Source: a virus. Taken from it: a stretch of DNA of 30,390 nt. The notes below the pieces were generated by a model, which was not told the DNA's origin, did no database searches, and saw nothing but the letters and a program-made list of their open reading frames with translations. Made by a program: the position numbers and the translations under genes. This document shows positions 6,946 through 14,912 of this stretch, in pieces; position 1 is the stretch's first letter; each line of letters begins with the position of its first letter. The DNA is taken from the IMG/VR virus record IMGVR_UViG_3300022538_000439, positions 1 through 30,390 of that record; one strand, given 5' to 3'.

Positions 6946-7845
6946 ATGGATACTGAAAAATCTGAGATTGCTGCAATGCCGGAAGGCATGAGTAGCGAAG
7001 AGCTTGACGCATTGACTACAGGCGAAGAGGTTGAGAAACCTGAAGTCATTGCTCAAGAGGCTACTACAGAGGAAAAACCTTCTCTGGCTGAGGAGTCCGT
7101 AGAGAAAAAGGACGAAAAAGAAGTCGAAGAGGTTAAAGAAACTGTAGAGAAAAAAGCAGAAGAAGTAGAAGAGAAAGTTGACCCTAAAGATGCCGTGATA
7201 GGTGATTTTAGGCGCAGGAATCGAGACCTCGAACTTGAAAAGGCAAGATTAGAGGGCGAACTCGCAACTCGAAAGTCTCTGCAAGCGACTGACGAGAAGC
7301 CGAAATCACCACTCGAAATCGCCGAGGCTGATTATCTTGCGCAAAACGGTACTCTTGAGGGGTTCGCTATGAATGGCGAACTCTATCGTCAGCAAAGAAA
7401 TTTCGATGACAAGCAGGCAGTGGAAAAGACGGCCAAAACGCAGGAAGAGCAGGCTATATTCACTATGAACAAGGAAGTGGATAGTTTGCAGTCAGGGGAT
7501 TTATCACCTGCAAAAGTGGGCGATGGCCTTGATTTTAAGTCTGTAATTGCTTTAGGCAAAGGATATCTTGATAAAGCTGACATTATGAAAATCGAGATTA
7601 CAAGCCACAGGGAAGGTATTCCTGCCAGTGTACGAAAGACTTATGAACTCTGCAAACAGGCCGTTCTTGCCGCTAACAACGAGGACACCAAACTTCTTCA
7701 AAACGCTATCAGTAAATCTCAGACTAAACCCAAAAAAGAAACAACAGACATCGACGCCCTCACTACTGAGGACGAAGATAAAATAAAGGGCGAAGCTGAG
7801 AACGATACTCCTAATCAGAGAATAATTAACTTTCTTTTTGGTTGA
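6946..7845 (+). CDS. Putative capsid scaffolding protein
   Basis: A 299-residue acidic, helical protein immediately before the major capsid gene, the standard place for a scaffold. Residues about 25-85 are a Glu/Lys-rich low-complexity coiled coil, followed by an Arg-rich coiled coil (FRRRNRDLELEKARLEGE), a helical middle part and a Lys-rich tail ending in NFLFG. I chose the ATG at 6946 because AAGGAG lies 8 bases upstream; an in-frame TTG at 6871 would run through the hairpin leader. Scaffolds are poorly conserved, so the call rests on composition and position. Confidence 0.75.
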   Translation: MDTEKSEIAAMPEGMSSEELDALTTGEEVEKPEVIAQEATTEEKPSLAEESVEKKDEKEVEEVKETVEKKAEEVEEKVDPKDAVIGDFRRRNRDLELEKARLEGELATRKSLQATDEKPKSPLEIAEADYLAQNGTLEGFAMNGELYRQQRNFDDKQAVEKTAKTQEEQAIFTMNKEVDSLQSGDLSPAKVGDGLDFKSVIALGKGYLDKADIMKIEITSHREGIPASVRKTYELCKQAVLAANNEDTKLLQNAISKSQTKPKKETTDIDALTTEDEDKIKGEAENDTPNQRIINFLFG

Positions 7846-7883
7846 GTATCAACTGCTTGGTTTCGCCGGAAAGGTAAAAGATT

Positions 7884-9086
7884 ATGGCGAGAACAAGTAT
7901 ACTTCATGCGCATGAGCTGACGCAGAAGGCATGGCCTCAAACAGTATTTAGAATAATGCTTGAGAATATGCAACTGTCGAGCTTAATGAGCGAAGGTAAC
8001 GATATGCCTATCGTTATCGACAGGACATTACAGGGACGGCCTGGCGACCAGGTTATATTTGAGCTTGATATGCCGTTATCCAGCGCCGGTGGAACGGACG
8101 ATAGCGACATCGAAGGCAACGAGGAGGCGATGAGCTTCTTTAACTTCCCCGTTACTATCCATGAGCGGAACCACGGGGTTCGTTCTGCAGGCAAGATGAC
8201 GGACAAGCGTTCCGCAGTCAAGATACGGTCGAAGGCGGCCTATGCTATTGCCCGATGGACTGCTGAGCAGGTCGAAAATGATATGATTTGGGGTTTATCA
8301 GGTGTAGGCAATCAGAATACCTACCCTGGTGAACTCACTTCGGCAATTCTGACCGTCAATGAGAAGGCTCCGAGCTCCTCTCGTATTTTCTACGGTGGAC
8401 AGAATGTAGCGGGCACGACTATCAAAGAGGAAACGACCGACCTTTTACTTGCTGATGGAACAACTTCCGATTGGGCGAATTATCTTTTAGGAACGAAGAT
8501 AATTGACATTATCAAGATAAGGGCTCAATTAGCATCCCCGAAGTTCAAACCCATCTCTATCGCAGGTAAATTCTACTATGTCTTTTTAGGGCATCCCTTA
8601 CAGTACAAGGCCCTGCGTGCAGAGACCGGGGCCGCTGGGTGGGCTCAGATTCAGGCAAACGCCAACATTCGCGGCTTGTCCAATCCCCTCTTTACCAGGG
8701 AGGGAACAGGGCCGGAACGGATGTTCAATGGTATTGTCGGGGTATGGAATGATGTTATCCTGCTCGAATCCGAGCGTATCGAGACTCGCGTGGGCGGGGA
8801 AACATTCGATAACGTCACCGCCATTGCCGCCAACGTAGTAAGTGGAACTTCGAGAATAGCCAGAGGATTGTTCCTTGGTGCCCAGGCCGGTCTGCTCGGC
8901 TGGGGTCAGCCCTGGAAGCGTCTTGAGAAGAATTTCGACTACAACCGCAAGCCTGGTACGGCAACTGACGGGATTTATGGCTTTTCAAAGGTACGTTTCC
9001 GTGACCCGGGCGCTTCCCAATCCACCAATACCGCCCAGCCTGATTTCGCAGTGTGGTGTGTGGATACCGCCGTTGGCGAGGCGTAA
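7884..9086 (+). CDS. Major capsid protein, N4-gp56 family
   Basis: This is the HK97-fold shell protein. The 400 residues fit the N4-gp56 (DUF4043-type) family. The most recognisable block spans about residues 75-140: an LEGNEEAxxFxN-like stretch (here IEGNEEAMSFFNFPVTI), then HGVRSAGKMTDKRSA, then a helix ending in NDMIWGLSG. The expected early pattern GDQVIFELDMPLSSAG precedes it. The start is supported by GGAAAGG upstream. It follows the scaffold candidate and should be its assembly partner and perhaps a client of the phage co-chaperonin. Confidence 0.9.
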   Translation: MARTSILHAHELTQKAWPQTVFRIMLENMQLSSLMSEGNDMPIVIDRTLQGRPGDQVIFELDMPLSSAGGTDDSDIEGNEEAMSFFNFPVTIHERNHGVRSAGKMTDKRSAVKIRSKAAYAIARWTAEQVENDMIWGLSGVGNQNTYPGELTSAILTVNEKAPSSSRIFYGGQNVAGTTIKEETTDLLLADGTTSDWANYLLGTKIIDIIKIRAQLASPKFKPISIAGKFYYVFLGHPLQYKALRAETGAAGWAQIQANANIRGLSNPLFTREGTGPERMFNGIVGVWNDVILLESERIETRVGGETFDNVTAIAANVVSGTSRIARGLFLGAQAGLLGWGQPWKRLEKNFDYNRKPGTATDGIYGFSKVRFRDPGASQSTNTAQPDFAVWCVDTAVGEA

Positions 9087-9130
9087 ACAAACCGTAAATA
9101 TTAACCCTTTTTAAGAAAGGTGAAAGAATT

Positions 9131-11056
9131 ATGAGAAAGTTAATTTTTACTTTAATGATTATAGCGCTTCTGGCTTGCCCGGCAATGGCCCAACGCTATC
9201 GTCAAATGCAAATTGCTATAGTGGATGAGTTCGGACAGGCCGTGACCAATATCGACCAGATTGAGATATACGATGCCGGGACAGACACCGCATCTACTAT
9301 TTATAGTACCAGGGCAGGGGTGAGCAGGACAAACCCGATGACTACTACTTCAGGGGGTTTCGACCAAAGTCTCGGCCTTGCATCTTGGTTTCAGTCCGCG
9401 CCGGATTTCAAGATAACTGTTGTAGAGAGCGGTGAATCCCAGTCTTTGACGGTTGATAATCTAACGAGTACGGATGTTCGTTTTGCCTGGTACGTAAATT
9501 ACATCGGAGAAGCGGCCACTTTGCAGATAACGGATGATACTACCTTGGATTTCGGCACCAGCGACAACTTCTATTTTGACTGGGTTGCCGGTAGTACAAA
9601 GTTAATATTAGCACCCGCCGCCGATGACGCCAGGTGGGACATTGGAATAGCGGATTATGCCACCGATATTTACTGGATTACCGGGGCGTCTATTGCCACT
9701 GATTATGCCCTCTTCGACCAAGATGAAGCTGAGATTTATCTCTGCGATATTGATGTTATGTGGGACGATGAGGCCATTGCGATATTCGGCTCCGACGAGG
9801 ACTTCAGTATTTATTCCAGCTCGGCAAATGTTTTGGTATTTGACCCCGGAACAACGGCGAATACTATCAACTTCGGTACAGCTAATACTGACGCTGTTGA
9901 TATAAAGTGGTTTACCGATACCAGTGCCAACTTCGTTACCTTCAACGAAGGCGACGATGAGGTGTATTTTACTGATGTCGATATTCAAATGGATGACGAT
10001 GCCGACATTATTTTCGGTACTCAAAACGACTTTGTTATCGAAAGTGATTCGACTGCGGTATTAGAAATTCTTGGTAGTGGTTCCAGTGAAGACCACGCCG
10101 TTAATCTCGGTCTTGCCTCATCGGGTGTTGACCTCAAGGCTTTCGGTACAGATGCCGGTGACTATTGGGAATGGGACTCCTCTGCTGATTTAGTAACGAT
10201 AGTCGGCGATGCCGTTGCCTGGACTCTCACCGAGGCCGCTACTACTGCGGTAAATATCGACATTACCGGTACTGACGGCGGTTTTGACCTGGATACTACA
10301 GATGGTCCGATTGCTCTTACTACAGCCGGGGGAGTTCTTGGTGATATGACCCTGACTGTATCGGATGATTATGCGAATACTGTTTCTGGTCACTATGCCT
10401 TGGCCGTTACCGGTTCGGCTACTATCACCACTACCTCGGATACAGCAAGTGCAATTTACATTCGAGAGAACGCCGGAACATCCGGGACTATCAAGATACA
10501 CGCCGACCAGGGCGAAGGAGACGAGTCTATTTATTTAGACTCGGATGCAGGCGGTATTACCATAAAGGCCGATGGCGGTTCGATTGATATTGAGCCGACC
10601 GGTGGTTCTGACGGCGACTTGGGAATAACGGTTGGGGATGATATGACCGTTATTGTCAGTGGCGATTACTCCTTGGCTGTTACCGGCACTACCACTCTGG
10701 ATGAGATTCTTTTCAAATGCCACGTAGAGGTAGTCACCACCACAAGTACGACAGTTCATGCCGTAGATACCGGCACGGTCTTTGTCACTACATCGGGTAC
10801 GGGCTCTCAGACGTTTTCGTTACCAACCGCAGCCGCCGGTCTGGTATTTACTTTCGTAGATATTAGTGCCACCGCAAACGATGACGTAAAGATTTTAGCA
10901 TCTTCCGGTGATACTATCAACGGGGGCACGGCGAATAGATGGTACTGGAATACCGCCGATGCAATACCCGGAAGTGCGACTCTTATGGCTGTTGATACTG
11001 CTGCCTGGGTTGTTATAACAAGTATAGGAACTTGGGCAAATAACAATGACCCGTAA
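9131..11056 (+). CDS. Exported repetitive fibre-like protein
   Basis: A 641-residue protein rich in Asp, Thr, Ser and Gly. It begins with a clear Sec signal peptide (MRKLIFTLMIIALLACPAMA, cleavage expected after residue 20). The rest is made of beta-rich repeats with a recurring plan in which a DDx-x-x-FG-type turn is followed by a short strand and an Asp-rich loop, for example D(A/D)xI(A/I)FG near residues 215 and 295. It resembles phage fibre or decoration proteins built on beta-helices. A C-terminal domain from about residue 525 (TTSTTVHAVDTGTVFV) looks like a small beta-sandwich. AAAGGTGA precedes the ATG. A virion role is inferred from position; the signal peptide argues for export. Confidence 0.75.
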   Translation: MRKLIFTLMIIALLACPAMAQRYRQMQIAIVDEFGQAVTNIDQIEIYDAGTDTASTIYSTRAGVSRTNPMTTTSGGFDQSLGLASWFQSAPDFKITVVESGESQSLTVDNLTSTDVRFAWYVNYIGEAATLQITDDTTLDFGTSDNFYFDWVAGSTKLILAPAADDARWDIGIADYATDIYWITGASIATDYALFDQDEAEIYLCDIDVMWDDEAIAIFGSDEDFSIYSSSANVLVFDPGTTANTINFGTANTDAVDIKWFTDTSANFVTFNEGDDEVYFTDVDIQMDDDADIIFGTQNDFVIESDSTAVLEILGSGSSEDHAVNLGLASSGVDLKAFGTDAGDYWEWDSSADLVTIVGDAVAWTLTEAATTAVNIDITGTDGGFDLDTTDGPIALTTAGGVLGDMTLTVSDDYANTVSGHYALAVTGSATITTTSDTASAIYIRENAGTSGTIKIHADQGEGDESIYLDSDAGGITIKADGGSIDIEPTGGSDGDLGITVGDDMTVIVSGDYSLAVTGTTTLDEILFKCHVEVVTTTSTTVHAVDTGTVFVTTSGTGSQTFSLPTAAAGLVFTFVDISATANDDVKILASSGDTINGGTANRWYWNTADAIPGSATLMAVDTAAWVVITSIGTWANNNDP

Positions 11057-11195
11057 AGAGAACATTTCTTTTCCGGTTAAGGGACAACTTACGGCGACCC
11101 AGGCAATATGGGCCTGGGTCGCTTTAGGTCTTGTAATTCTGTTCTTCTGGTTCGCCGCTGCGGTGGGTTGCTGGACTATTTGGAGATGGTTTTAA
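11046..11195 (+). CDS. Small single-pass membrane protein
   Basis: A 49-residue protein whose ATG lies inside the end of the preceding gene (11-base overlap) and whose stop overlaps the next start (TAATG). It has one long Trp-rich hydrophobic helix (about residues 21-45) with a Lys/Arg-containing N-terminus. It opens the glycan cassette. A holin-like or membrane-adaptor role is possible, but nothing specific is visible. Confidence 0.55.
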   Translation: MTRKENISFPVKGQLTATQAIWAWVALGLVILFFWFAAAVGCWTIWRWF

Positions 11196-11701
11196 TGGGT
11201 TATTTAATTGCAACAATCAAGTCCTGGAATATACAAAGGGCAGAGAAATTAAGAAATATTCGACCAGAACTTTTTGAATTAAGAGGTCGCCAACAACCAG
11301 TTATTTATTATGAATTGATAACCGAAAAAGAAGACCTTAATCTTAATAGGCTGAAGGAAACTAATCCTCGGTACATATTTTTTCCTCATTGGTCGTGGAT
11401 GATACCCAGGGAGATATACGAGAGATTTGAATGTATTGTTTTTCACGAAACGGACTTACCTTTTGGTCGGGGTGGCAGTCCGATACAGAACTTAATATCA
11501 ATGGGCATAGAGGAGACCAGGATTTCCGCCTTGAGAGTAATCGGGGAGCTGGATGCCGGTCCTGTTTATCTCAAACGTGATTTGAAACTTAACGGTTCGG
11601 CCACCGAGATATTCAATCGTGCATCAGATATTATTTATGAAATGATACTGGAGATTATCAAAAACGAACCAACGCCCATTCCCCAGGAATCAGAATTTTA
11701 A
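11195..11701 (+). CDS. Formyltransferase-fold protein (short form)
   Basis: A 168-residue protein of the formyl_trans_N fold, which uses 10-formyltetrahydrofolate to formylate amino groups, in some members on amino sugars of surface glycans. The core is PRYIFFPHWSWMIP (58-71), FHETDLPFGRGGSPIQNLI (83-101) and ELDAGPVYL (118-126). H84 and D120 match the catalytic His and Asp; the usual Asn two residues before the His is Val82. It lacks a C-terminal domain, so it is shorter than typical enzymes. The ATG at 11195 is chosen because it overlaps the upstream stop; an upstream extension would run over that gene. A substrate cannot be read from sequence. Confidence 0.75.
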   Translation: MGYLIATIKSWNIQRAEKLRNIRPELFELRGRQQPVIYYELITEKEDLNLNRLKETNPRYIFFPHWSWMIPREIYERFECIVFHETDLPFGRGGSPIQNLISMGIEETRISALRVIGELDAGPVYLKRDLKLNGSATEIFNRASDIIYEMILEIIKNEPTPIPQESEF

Positions 11702-11702
11702 G

Positions 11703-12365
11703 ATGAAAATGAATATGGTCAATGGTATAGCCGGAATAGCGGTACTTACTTCAAAAGAGAGCTGGTATGTTCCCCGGGCGGAGATATTAGTATCGTATCT
11801 TTGCTCTCAGGGATATGACGGCAAATTATGTTTTGAGCCGGAAGATGTTGGTAATGTTGATGCTGTTTTCATATTGAGTTATTTTCATCTGGTCAGTAAA
11901 GAGTTCTTAAGCAAACATAAGCACAATCTTGTAATTCACTGTTCTGATTTGCCTCAAGGGAAAGGATGGTCGCCAATTACCTGGCAAATACTTGAAGGTA
12001 AAAGCAAAATTCCCATAGTCATTTTTGAAGTAGTTGAGGACATGGATGCCGGAGACGTATATTTCAAGGACTATGTTGAGTTTGAGGGTCACGAATTACT
12101 TGATGAAATCCGATTGAAACTTGCTCAAAAAATTATTGAATTGTGCATACAGTTTTTGAGGTCAATCCCTAAAGGTCACAAACAAACAGGAGACGAAACA
12201 TATTACCGGCGAAGAAATCCCGCTGATAGTATGTTAGACCCCCAAAAAACCATAGCCGAGCAGTTTGAGCTTTTAAGAGTTGTCGATAATAAAAGGTATC
12301 CGGCTTTTTTTAATCATCGAGGTTACAAGTACGAATTATTTATCAGAAAGGTGTTGGAGCAATGA
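11703..12365 (+). CDS. Formyltransferase-fold protein with C-terminal domain
   Basis: A second 220-residue member of the same fold, one base after the first. The matching core is VIHCSDLPQGKGWSPI (77-92) and VEDMDAGDVYF (111-121), giving H79 and D115 as the catalytic pair, again with Val in place of the usual Asn (V77). Unlike its neighbour it has a C-terminal part with YYRRRNPADS and RYPAFF followed by YKYELFIRKV, as in formyltransferases of surface-polysaccharide loci. Two related enzymes in tandem may act as a pair, or one may be a non-catalytic partner. The likely substrate is an amino sugar, by family and context; this is inferred. Confidence 0.8.
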   Translation: MKMNMVNGIAGIAVLTSKESWYVPRAEILVSYLCSQGYDGKLCFEPEDVGNVDAVFILSYFHLVSKEFLSKHKHNLVIHCSDLPQGKGWSPITWQILEGKSKIPIVIFEVVEDMDAGDVYFKDYVEFEGHELLDEIRLKLAQKIIELCIQFLRSIPKGHKQTGDETYYRRRNPADSMLDPQKTIAEQFELLRVVDNKRYPAFFNHRGYKYELFIRKVLEQ

Positions 12366-12472
12366 AGATTATTCTCTACATATTTAGAGTTATTCAATTT
12401 ATATTCTATGAAGGAGATAAGAAATATAACGGGCATTGGGACGAAAATCATTGGTGGGACCATAATGAGTAA
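12362..12472 (+). CDS. Tiny hypothetical protein
   Basis: A possible 36-residue ORF coupled to the formyltransferase stop (ATGA). It has a short hydrophobic N-terminus (MKIILYIFRVIQFIFY) and a His/Trp/Asp-rich tail (HWDENHWWDHNE), which could bind metal. Its end overlaps the next gene by 8 bases. Support is position only. Confidence 0.4.
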   Translation: MKIILYIFRVIQFIFYEGDKKYNGHWDENHWWDHNE

Positions 12473-12635
12473 AATACTTCTCTATATTCTGATTTTAGGC
12501 ATTGTCCTGTTTTTGGCTACGGTTCTTTTTACGGCGATACATTGGCTGGCAACACCCCTAAGAGTTGCCAGGCTGACTTTTTTTGAAAGATTGTTAAATA
12601 ATTACTGGGGCTTTCTTGCTTATTGGCTTAAATAA
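12465..12635 (+). CDS. Small membrane protein sharing its leader with the O-antigen ligase-like protein
   Basis: A 56-residue protein with an N-terminal transmembrane helix and a second amphipathic region. Its first residues (KILLYILILGIVL) almost equal those of the O-antigen ligase-like protein encoded about 860 bases downstream. I chose the ATG at 12465, overlapping the upstream tiny ORF; an in-frame ATG at 12408 lacks a ribosome-binding site. The stop overlaps the methyltransferase start (TAATG). Function unknown. Confidence 0.55.
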   Translation: MSKILLYILILGIVLFLATVLFTAIHWLATPLRVARLTFFERLLNNYWGFLAYWLK

Positions 12636-13324
12636 TGCGCGGTCTATTTTATAACAGATTAACAGCAAAGTTGGCTGTAGGAACAGTGCTGCGTGGCCAT
12701 AGCCTATGTTATAAGTTGGCCGGGCGATTTGCTTCGGTCTTAAACGGAGGATTGCATCCTAAGCATAATATCTTGAAATACAAGGAGTGGTTCTTGGATA
12801 ACATCGAATCGGGTTGGACTATTGTGGATTTAGGTTGTAACACTGGAATGCTGCCGTTTATGCTGGCAGAGAAAGCAGCTTCTGTTTATGGCATTGAAAT
12901 AAATGAGGAGTATATCTCCATTGCCAGGACACGGTATGCCAGAGATAATATCGAATATATTTGTGCTGACGTTACGACATATAGCTATGCTTCATGTAAG
13001 CCTAATTGCGTAACGATGTCAAACGTACTGGAACATATTGATAACCGTGTTGACTTTTTGAAACGAATCATTCGCCAAATTAACTGGGCAAATGATAAAA
13101 AGCGACTCCTCTTCCGTGTCCCCCAAATTGACCGCGAATGGCTTGTTCTCTACAAAAAGAAGATGGGAGTTGAATATCGACTTGACCCGACCCATTATGT
13201 TGAATATACACTTGAAAGTTTTACTAAAGAAATGGATGAAGCAGGGATTAGAATAATCAATGCGGATATACGCTTTGGTGAAATTTATGCGGTTTGTGAA
13301 GCTAAATCTCCAAACGAAATTTGA
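12635..13324 (+). CDS. Class I SAM-dependent methyltransferase
   Basis: A 229-residue protein with a complete Rossmann-type methyltransferase core. The SAM-binding motif I is VDLGCNTG (64-71), the acidic residue after strand 2 is in GIEIN (E88), ADVTTY (111-116) follows strand 3, and SNVLEHI (129-135) is the motif IV region typical of Methyltransf_11/23-type enzymes. The N-terminal 50 residues are basic with a conserved-looking HPKHN segment, seen in some glycan methyltransferases. Its place between formyltransferases and an O-antigen ligase-like protein suggests a sugar or lipid-linked glycan substrate. The stop lies one base before the next ATG. Confidence 0.85.
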   Translation: MRGLFYNRLTAKLAVGTVLRGHSLCYKLAGRFASVLNGGLHPKHNILKYKEWFLDNIESGWTIVDLGCNTGMLPFMLAEKAASVYGIEINEEYISIARTRYARDNIEYICADVTTYSYASCKPNCVTMSNVLEHIDNRVDFLKRIIRQINWANDKKRLLFRVPQIDREWLVLYKKKMGVEYRLDPTHYVEYTLESFTKEMDEAGIRIINADIRFGEIYAVCEAKSPNEI

Positions 13325-13325
13325 A

Positions 13326-14912
13326 ATGAAGAAACTTCTTTACATCCTGATATTAGGTATTGTCTTATGTACTTTTGCCTCCAGTGATAAAGTATTGGAG
13401 CAAGGTCTGTCCATACGCAATATAATCTGGGCTGTTCTGGCCCTGGTATTGTTCTATGTGATTTCCTCGTCAAAAACTGTTTTCATAAAGTCGCCGATTT
13501 TCCTGGTCTTTTTCGCATTTCTTTTAGTGACTGCGATTTCACTTTTCAAGGCCATCAATGTCACCGAAGGATACTTCGAGGTCGGAAGGGTCTTGGTGAT
13601 GTTAGTCTTTCTCTACGGAATTTCAGTGATTCTATATGAGCAGGAGAACAAAGACAAATTGATAATAGCCTTGATAATACTTGCTCTATGTATAGGTATC
13701 TACGGGGTTTACGAATATTTCACAGTAACCTACAGTCGGCGATTGGGTTTTATGAGTAACCGTAACCTCTGGTCTGCGGCTCATCTTCTTCTTCTGCCTT
13801 TCTGTTTATATGGCTTGAAACGATGGAGATATTTATGTATCGTTGCCGGGACCCTGTTGTTATTCAATATTGTGACCCTAATGACCCGCTCAGTTTGGGC
13901 TTCTCTATTAGTATCTACTTTCGTAACTCTGTTGATATTTCGCAAGATTCCCAAAATAAGAGTAATCGTTTTGATTTTAGTGGTTGTGGGGTTATTTCTC
14001 TATTTTGGAAATTATAAAAGAAGAATAAGGGGAGTAATCGGTACGGACTCTCTTGCGTTGCGTTTTCAAACCTGGAAGCAAACTTTGCAAATGTCCCGTG
14101 ACAATCTTCTCGGAGTAGGGGCGGGCAACTGGAAAATCAATGTTGCCAAGTATGGTAATGAATACCCCGGCGTGGCATCAGATGGTACTAAGGCGCAAGG
14201 TGAGCGTTTTTTCCTGCGTCCTCACAATGACGGCCTTTGGGTGTTGTCCGAGACGGGAGTAATCGGCTTTGGTCTTTACGCAACCATCTTTTTGATGTCA
14301 CTTTACTATTCTTACAAGACCAAAAATATGGCAATGTTTTTCGGGATTATGTGCTACCTGGGATTCGCGTTCTTTTCGTTCCCCAAAGAGAGGGTATTCC
14401 CTTCGGTCATTTTATTAGTGATGATAGCAATAGTCATTCCGAAAGAGAAGTGGATTTGTCTCAGTCCCCAGTTAGTCCATTTCGCAAAGGTGCTGGTAAC
14501 TGTATTACTGTTGATGACCATATCGCTTTATGCCGTCAAGTTCAAGACCGAGATAATGATTAGAAGGGTCATAGATAACAGGGGACGGAAGAACTGGCAG
14601 GAAGTCATAAATATAATTGATAACGAATACTCAAGACTATCGACTATCGACCCGATATTCGCTACGCCGATTATCTTCTATCGGGCGGAGGCCTATCTTT
14701 ATCTCGGTAATTATAGGCAGGCTCTTGAGGATTTCAAGAGAGCCTACCGGCAGAATCCATTTCATATTTACGTTATATCGAATCTCGCAAGCTGCTATGC
14801 GATACAAGGATTCCCTAAAGAGGCCATAGAATATTACGAAGAAACCCTAAGAATATGTCCATCTTTTGTAGCGGCAAGAAATAATCTTAAAACATTAAAA
14901 GGAAGAAGTTGA
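13326..14912 (+). CDS. O-antigen ligase/polymerase-like membrane protein with TPR-like C-terminus
   Basis: A 528-residue polytopic inner-membrane protein of the Wzy_C (O-antigen ligase) superfamily, whose members transfer glycans from undecaprenyl-diphosphate to lipid A, to a growing chain or, in PglL-type enzymes, to protein Ser/Thr. About ten hydrophobic segments span residues 1-405. The large periplasmic loop carries RFQTW (246-250), LLGVGAGNW (261-269) and RPHND (298-302), whose His300 matches the family's essential His, then SETGVIGFGLY. Residues about 445-528 form two TPR-like repeats (YRAEAYLYLGNYRQALEDF and the NLASCYAIQGFPKEAIEYY unit). ATG 13326 lies one base after the methyltransferase stop. 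Ligase, polymerase and protein glycosyltransferase cannot be told apart from sequence. Confidence 0.85.
   Translation: MKKLLYILILGIVLCTFASSDKVLEQGLSIRNIIWAVLALVLFYVISSSKTVFIKSPIFLVFFAFLLVTAISLFKAINVTEGYFEVGRVLVMLVFLYGISVILYEQENKDKLIIALIILALCIGIYGVYEYFTVTYSRRLGFMSNRNLWSAAHLLLLPFCLYGLKRWRYLCIVAGTLLLFNIVTLMTRSVWASLLVSTFVTLLIFRKIPKIRVIVLILVVVGLFLYFGNYKRRIRGVIGTDSLALRFQTWKQTLQMSRDNLLGVGAGNWKINVAKYGNEYPGVASDGTKAQGERFFLRPHNDGLWVLSETGVIGFGLYATIFLMSLYYSYKTKNMAMFFGIMCYLGFAFFSFPKERVFPSVILLVMIAIVIPKEKWICLSPQLVHFAKVLVTVLLLMTISLYAVKFKTEIMIRRVIDNRGRKNWQEVINIIDNEYSRLSTIDPIFATPIIFYRAEAYLYLGNYRQALEDFKRAYRQNPFHIYVISNLASCYAIQGFPKEAIEYYEETLRICPSFVAARNNLKTLKGRS

Noticed and set aside
11108-11194. Longer start for the first formyltransferase-fold protein
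   Set aside because: It lies inside the small membrane protein gene; ATG 11195 overlaps that gene's stop in the coupling pattern used throughout the window.
13260-13325. Longer start for the O-antigen ligase-like protein
   Set aside because: It would overlap the methyltransferase coding region by 65 bases; ATG 13326 begins one base after its stop and directly gives a hydrophobic leader.
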